Shown here: in pieces, positions 14,483 to 17,794 of the stretch | How positions within the stretch are numbered: position 1 is the stretch's first letter | Layout of the letters: every line of letters starts with the position of its first letter | DNA from: an uncultured Lachnospiraceae bacterium | GTDB taxonomy: Bacteria; Bacillota; Clostridia; Lachnospirales; Lachnospiraceae | DNA: 17,794 nucleotides | NCBI GenBank assembly: GCA_910588815.1 | Contig: CAJUQY010000051.1 | Location: 1 to 17,794 of the forward strand | Direction: 5' to 3' | Program-made: the position numbers and the translations under genes | Notes under the pieces: model-generated | The model's input: only the letters and a program-made list of their open reading frames with translations | The model's database searches: none | What the model was told of the DNA's origin: nothing

Positions 14483-14501
14483 AAATAACGTTTCACGTTA
14501 T
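14483..14501 (+). promoter_or_regulatory. Downstream operator-like repeat and palindrome at the msmK transcription start
   Basis: The second copy of AAATAACGTTTCAC (14483-14496) is extended here into an inverted repeat, ATAACG-TTTCA-CGTTAT (14485-14501). It covers the predicted +1, a classic repressor position. Confidence 0.55.
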
Positions 14502-14702
14502 ATTGGAAACCCGTCAACATCAAACAAAAATACTGGCGGCAGTTCACTCCACTGGCCATGGCTGTCGTACAAGAGAAAAAGGAGGGATCATATTCCGTCT
14601 GGCTTGCGGTGCAGCAGTGTGGAGACCTGCTGTAATCCGGCGCGCTTTTTGGCGGCTGGGAGATGGTCTTTGGAGGAGTCCGGATCATCAGAGCCATGTA
14701 TC

Positions 14703-15857
14703 ATGTCCGAAGTTTTACTGAAGGGTATCAAGAAAGTTTATGACAACAAGGTAACTGCAGTCCACGATGTGAACCTGCAGATCGATGACAAAGAGTTCAT
14801 CGTCTTAGTAGGCCCGTCCGGATGCGGAAAATCCACCCCCCTGCGTATGGTGGCCGGCCTGGAAGACATTTCCGGCGGCGAGCTGTACATTGACGGCAAG
14901 CTGGTAAACGCGGTTGAGCCGAAAGACCGCGATATCGCCATGGTTTTCCAGAGCTACGCCCTCTACCCCCACATGACGGTTTACCAGAATATGGCGTTCG
15001 CCCTGAAACTGAGAAAAGTGTCCAAGGACGAAATCGACCGCAAGGTACGGGAGGTCGCGGAAATTCTGGACATCACCCAGTATCTGGAGAGAAAACCCAA
15101 GGCTCTGTCCGGCGGCCAGCGGCAGCGTGTCGCCATCGGCCGAGCCATGGTCCGCGATCCCAAGGTGTTCCTGATGGACGAACCCCTTTCCAACCTGGAC
15201 GCCAAGCTGCGCAACCAAATGCGCGCCGAGATCATCAAGCTCCGCCAGCGGATCAATACCACCTTTATCTATGTCACCCACGACCAGACCGAGGCCATGA
15301 CCCTGGGCGACCGGATCGTTATCATGAAAGACGGCTTCGTCAATCAGATCGGTACGCCGGACGAAGTCTTCCACAAGCCTGTCAATCTTTTTGTAGCAGG
15401 CTTTATCGGAATGCCGGTCATGAATTTCTTCGGAAACTGCAAACTGCTCCTGGAAAAGGACGTTTATTATGCCCAGATCCGCGGCGCCCGTTTCCGTCTT
15501 GGGGACTTCCAGCAGAAAGCCCTTAAGCAGAACGGACAGAAGCCCTGCGAGATCACCTGCGGCATCCGTCCCAGCCATGTGACCGTGGGCGAAGGCGATC
15601 TGTCCGCCAAGATCAATGTGGTGGAAATGCTCGGCACGGAACTCAATATTCATGCCGTCAGCGGCACAGACGAAGTCGTCATGATCGTACCGACCGCAAA
15701 TCTTGAACACAATCTCAAAATGGGAGATACTGTTTCCTTCACCGCAAAGCCTGATCTGATCCAGCTATTTGACCAGGAGACAGGAAATAACCTGATCTGG
15801 TACGACCAGAAATCCGCGGACGCCTGCTCTCCCGTCTGCAAAGAATATAAGTTTTAG
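14703..15857 (+). CDS. Sugar ABC transporter ATP-binding protein, MsmK/UgpC type
   Basis: This is the energising ATPase for carbohydrate importers of the CUT1 class; in Firmicutes a single orphan copy often serves many transporters, and here no permease or binding protein is adjacent. The 384-residue product has Walker A GPSGCGKST (37-45), Q-loop Gln83, signature LSGGQ (135-139), Walker B VFLMDE (155-160, Glu160) and H-loop His193. A C-terminal TOBE/OB regulatory domain starts at about residue 235. Residue 46 is Pro, where the family nearly always has Thr. The ATG at 14703 matches the family N-terminus (MSEVLLKGIKKVYDNK) but has no Shine-Dalgarno within ten bases; GGAGGAG lies 24 bases upstream and a stronger AAAAAGGAGGG lies at 14576-14586. 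An in-frame extension without ATG, GTG or a well-placed TTG runs back to that site. Confidence 0.9.
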   Translation: MSEVLLKGIKKVYDNKVTAVHDVNLQIDDKEFIVLVGPSGCGKSTPLRMVAGLEDISGGELYIDGKLVNAVEPKDRDIAMVFQSYALYPHMTVYQNMAFALKLRKVSKDEIDRKVREVAEILDITQYLERKPKALSGGQRQRVAIGRAMVRDPKVFLMDEPLSNLDAKLRNQMRAEIIKLRQRINTTFIYVTHDQTEAMTLGDRIVIMKDGFVNQIGTPDEVFHKPVNLFVAGFIGMPVMNFFGNCKLLLEKDVYYAQIRGARFRLGDFQQKALKQNGQKPCEITCGIRPSHVTVGEGDLSAKINVVEMLGTELNIHAVSGTDEVVMIVPTANLEHNLKMGDTVSFTAKPDLIQLFDQETGNNLIWYDQKSADACSPVCKEYKF

Positions 15858-15889
15858 CCTCTTCTCTCTGTTTTTCAGAGACTCCCAAT

Positions 15890-15920
15890 AATCCCGTTCC
15901 CGCCAGGAACGGGATTTTCT
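15890..15920 (+). terminator. Intrinsic terminator after the msmK-type gene
   Basis: A perfect 11-bp stem, AATCCCGTTCC (15890-15900) and GGAACGGGATT (15906-15916), with a 5-base loop is followed by TTCTT. It lies 32 bp after the stop and also faces the 3' end of the minus-strand ABC ATPase remnant. Confidence 0.8.
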
Positions 15921-15923
15921 TAT

Positions 15924-16491
15924 TCATTGCCGCCCTGCAGGAGATACGAAGGCGGCGTTCCCCTTCCGGTACACCGTCCGGACAATATCGTCAATCTTCA
16001 CTTCCTCCAGCCCCACTTCCTTGACAGGCGCCTGATGGGAAATATCTTCGATCAGCCGGGCGGCAGTGATTTCATCCTTGCGGAAACGGTATACAGATCG
16101 GGCCTCGTTGACGGAAACAAGTTCCGCATGAGGGTGGGGAATGGCAACGGGGTGATAAAAGTCGATGATGAGATGGCGGCAGGGGGCGATTTTGTCGATC
16201 AGCCCGTCCAGGGAACCATCCTCAATGATCTTTCCCTCGTTGATAATGATCACCCGCCTGCACAATTCCTGAATATCCCCCAGGTCATGGGTAGTCAGGA
16301 TAATGGTGGTCCTGCTGCGCTGGTTGATCTCCTTGATAAACTTCCGAACGGAGTATTTCGCCTCCACGTCCAGACCGATGGTCGGCTCGTCCAGAAACAG
16401 AACCTTTGGCGAGTGGAGCATGGCCGCCCTCTTTCTTGATCTTTTTATATTCTTTCACCAGATGACTGACTTCGATGATATTCATAACCAT
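15924..16491 (-). pseudogene. ABC-2 type exporter ATPase with internal deletion and frameshift
   Basis: The N-terminal piece starts at the ATG 16491 (or 16485) and encodes the normal beginning MNIIEVSHLVKEYKKIKKE. At about 16421-16430 it joins, in another frame, a C-terminal piece starting AAMLHSPKVLFLDEPTIGLD. That piece carries Walker B, the D-loop, the H-loop (TTHDLGDIQELC) and a complete C-terminus. Walker A, the Q-loop and the LSxGQ signature are missing, roughly 135 residues compared with the usual length of about 320. The two halves are one base out of frame. The product cannot be a working ATPase. It follows the intact permease gene at 16562-17371 and would have powered it. Confidence 0.88.
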
Positions 16492-16502
16492 TTCCTCTTC
16501 AT

Positions 16503-16548
16503 TCCCAAAAAATAAAATCCCCGTGCTCCCTCCACGCGCCGGCCGGGG
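16503..16548 (-). terminator. Possible weak terminator or attenuator between permease and ATPase remnant
   Basis: On the minus strand CCCCG (16548-16544) can pair with CGGGG (16523-16519), followed by the T-rich run ATTTTATTTTTT. The stem has only five pairs and a 20-base loop, so it is a weak call. Confidence 0.3.
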
Positions 16549-16561
16549 TCCCTTTCCGCAA

Positions 16562-17371
16562 TCAGCTTCCCGCACTCTCATACTTCCTCATCCCGATGCG
16601 AAAAATCCCGCAGCTCCCCGCGAACATGAGCAGCCCCACCGCCAGGGCGACGACTGCCAGAGGCACAGGAATGACGGAGACTCCCGGCTCCAGCATACCT
16701 CTGACCGGCCAGAACGTGATCCACGCCAGAGGCAGGAGGAATGTGAACAGCGCCTGCGCCCACCTGGGATAAATGGTGATAGGGTACATGGACACCCGTT
16801 CAAACAGCTCTCCCACCATGTCGGTGAAATTTGCCGTGCTTTTCGTCCAGAAGGACATGGAGCCGCAGAACATCCACACCGCGCCGCGGATCAGCGTCCC
16901 TCCGGCCAGGGTACAAAAGATCAAAAGGACGTTGGCCAGATTCAGGGTCAGGCGCACCTTGATGCATCCATAGACGAATACCATCAGGCCGGGGATGATA
17001 TCGGTAAAGCCGATGAGATTGAAATCGTCAAACAAAAACTGGAAGACAAGATTCATGGGCCGCAGCAGATATCGGTCAAACTCCCCCTCGATCACCCGGT
17101 AGCCCATAAACCAGGTCTGTATGAAAAACACCACCGCAAGACCGTGGCTCAGCACCGACATGCCGTACAGAAACGCCAAACTCTCGTAGCCCCAGCCGCC
17201 GATGCTGCCGAACTGGTCCACCACGAATTTGATGGCGGCAAACCCCACCACCCATTGGATGCAGTTGGCCAGCACATGGCCGATCAGCATAAAAGGATAT
17301 TCCAGCCGGGATTGGATGGACAGCCTGGTGAACATAACAGCCACAGAAGCATAGTACCGAATCGTTTTCAT
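16562..17371 (-). CDS. ABC-2 family transporter permease (PF06182-like), intact
   Basis: This is a membrane permease of a two-permease ABC-2 exporter, a family with partners often annotated as daunorubicin- or bacitracin-type exporters; the substrate is unknown. The 269-residue product begins at the ATG 17371 with GGGAGG nine bases upstream; an in-frame TTG at 17380 overlaps the upstream stop and is less likely. It has about six hydrophobic segments and the characteristic GEFDRYLLRPMNLVFQ (residues 96-111), an amphipathic segment conserved in this family, and ends IFRIGMRKYESAGS. It looks full length and undamaged. However, the adjacent permease and ATPase genes are both deleted internally, so it is probably not functional as an exporter here. 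Confidence 0.88.
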   Translation of the reverse strand: MKTIRYYASVAVMFTRLSIQSRLEYPFMLIGHVLANCIQWVVGFAAIKFVVDQFGSIGGWGYESLAFLYGMSVLSHGLAVVFFIQTWFMGYRVIEGEFDRYLLRPMNLVFQFLFDDFNLIGFTDIIPGLMVFVYGCIKVRLTLNLANVLLIFCTLAGGTLIRGAVWMFCGSMSFWTKSTANFTDMVGELFERVSMYPITIYPRWAQALFTFLLPLAWITFWPVRGMLEPGVSVIPVPLAVVALAVGLLMFAGSCGIFRIGMRKYESAGS

Positions 17372-17376
17372 CGCTT

Positions 17377-17794
17377 TCAACCTCCCTGGATCAGAATGGC
17401 CGCAGCCATCTTCTTTTGCAGCACGTCAAAAAGCAGCCACAGGGCTGCGCACCAAAATAACTGGAGCCCCATGCGAAGCAGGGACTCCCCCGGCGTATAC
17501 CGGCCGATATAGATCCCCAGTGGGAGCTGGTAGATGTTCATAAAGGGCAAAAGCTCCAGAACCTTCCGAAATCCGGCAGGAAAGAACCAAAGGGGAAAAA
17601 TGCTCCCCGACAGCAGCTTCATAATAAATCCCTTCGCATTGGCTAAAGGCCCCAGGTACAAGGTCTTAAAGGCACACAGCCCCAGCAGGGCGGCTAAAAT
17701 CCAGTTGATGAAATAGCCGATGGCGAAGCATCGTGGAGATCACGTTGAACCGGTAGGCCAGCGCGGTCTGTATTCTGATTTTTGAGACAAATAA
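17377..17794 (-). pseudogene. Second ABC-2 family permease with internal deletion and frameshift; 5' end outside the window
   Basis: The right-hand edge encodes, on the minus strand, the N-terminal segment KIRIQTALAYRFNVIST typical of the first helix region of such permeases. At about 17722-17733 this jumps, one base out of frame, to IGYFINWILAALLGLC, which belongs to the middle of the protein. From there the C-terminal half is intact (KLLSGSIFPLWFFPAGFRKVLELLPF and the end AAAILIQGG). About 110-120 residues are missing by comparison with the family layout. The N-terminal frame soon stops. The gene lies five bases upstream of the intact permease and was its partner. Confidence 0.82.

Larger units (their letters stand above)
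14178..14702. other. Intergenic region between divergent adh and msmK genes; regulatory sites, no certain gene
   Basis: This 525-bp stretch holds two promoters and a pair of repeated operator-like sites, listed separately. From about 14220 to 14404 I see no gene: a 64-codon minus-strand frame starting at 14418 lacks a ribosome site and resembles nothing known. From about 14510 to 14702 the plus strand turns GC-rich. It contains a strong Shine-Dalgarno sequence at 14576-14586 without a usable start behind it. Confidence 0.6.

Noticed and set aside
14805..15710. 301-codon minus-strand open frame opposite the msmK-type gene
   Set aside because: The plus strand encodes all ABC ATPase motifs; the antisense product has no recognisable family or ribosome site.
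16475..17512. 345-codon plus-strand open frame antisense to the permease genes
   Set aside because: It lies opposite a clear membrane protein and its translation is rich in His, Gln, Arg and Pro with no domain; it is a shadow of GC-biased codon use.

Overview
The window looks like chromosomal DNA from a mid-GC anaerobic member of the Clostridia, probably the family Lachnospiraceae. This is an inference from a complete six-gene Rnf complex, a Gram-positive type RNase P RNA, strong AGGAGG-like ribosome sites, a lipoprotein ApbE, an Rpn-family nuclease with EEGR repeats and an MsmK-type sugar ATPase. No species is assigned.

Positions 1-7860 form an energy-conservation region. The 3' part of the RNase P RNA (rnpB, +) ends at a shared terminator. 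It faces a short minus-strand pair: a NusG-domain-II protein and a Gx-family membrane protein. A divergent lipoprotein ApbE (+) encodes the flavin transferase that would attach FMN to RnfG and RnfD. Convergent to apbE, across a perfect 11-bp bidirectional terminator, lies rnfCDGEAB (-). The rnf genes are tightly packed, with overlaps or gaps of at most 13 bp. In front of rnfC I see a good sigma-A promoter and a 17/18 match to a Rex (NADH/NAD+ sensor) operator. The layout therefore describes a redox-regulated Rnf module with its flavinylation enzyme next door.

Positions 7870-9200 hold an Rpn-family PD-(D/E)XK nuclease (-) with a purine-rich EEGR repeat and a possible intragenic start. Upstream of it are a possible short reading frame and a perfect 18-bp inverted repeat.

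Positions 9213-14240 are a minus-strand metabolic block: a YqhD/Bdh-type iron alcohol dehydrogenase with its own promoter, then a zinc-ribbon membrane protein, a second paralogous alcohol dehydrogenase and a MetY-type O-acetylhomoserine sulfhydrylase, probably co-transcribed.

Positions 14400-15920 (+) carry an orphan MsmK/UgpC-type sugar-ABC ATPase. Its promoter is bracketed by two copies of AAATAACGTTTCAC. Its start region is odd: there is a strong Shine-Dalgarno sequence with no start codon behind it, and the Walker A motif is followed by an unusual proline.

Positions 15924-17794 (-) are a decaying ABC-2 exporter operon. One permease is intact, but both the ATPase and the other permease carry internal deletions with frameshifts. 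I did not find a clearly new system. The best leads are the Rex-controlled Rnf operon, the Rpn nuclease with its leader, the bracketed msmK promoter and the doubly deleted exporter.
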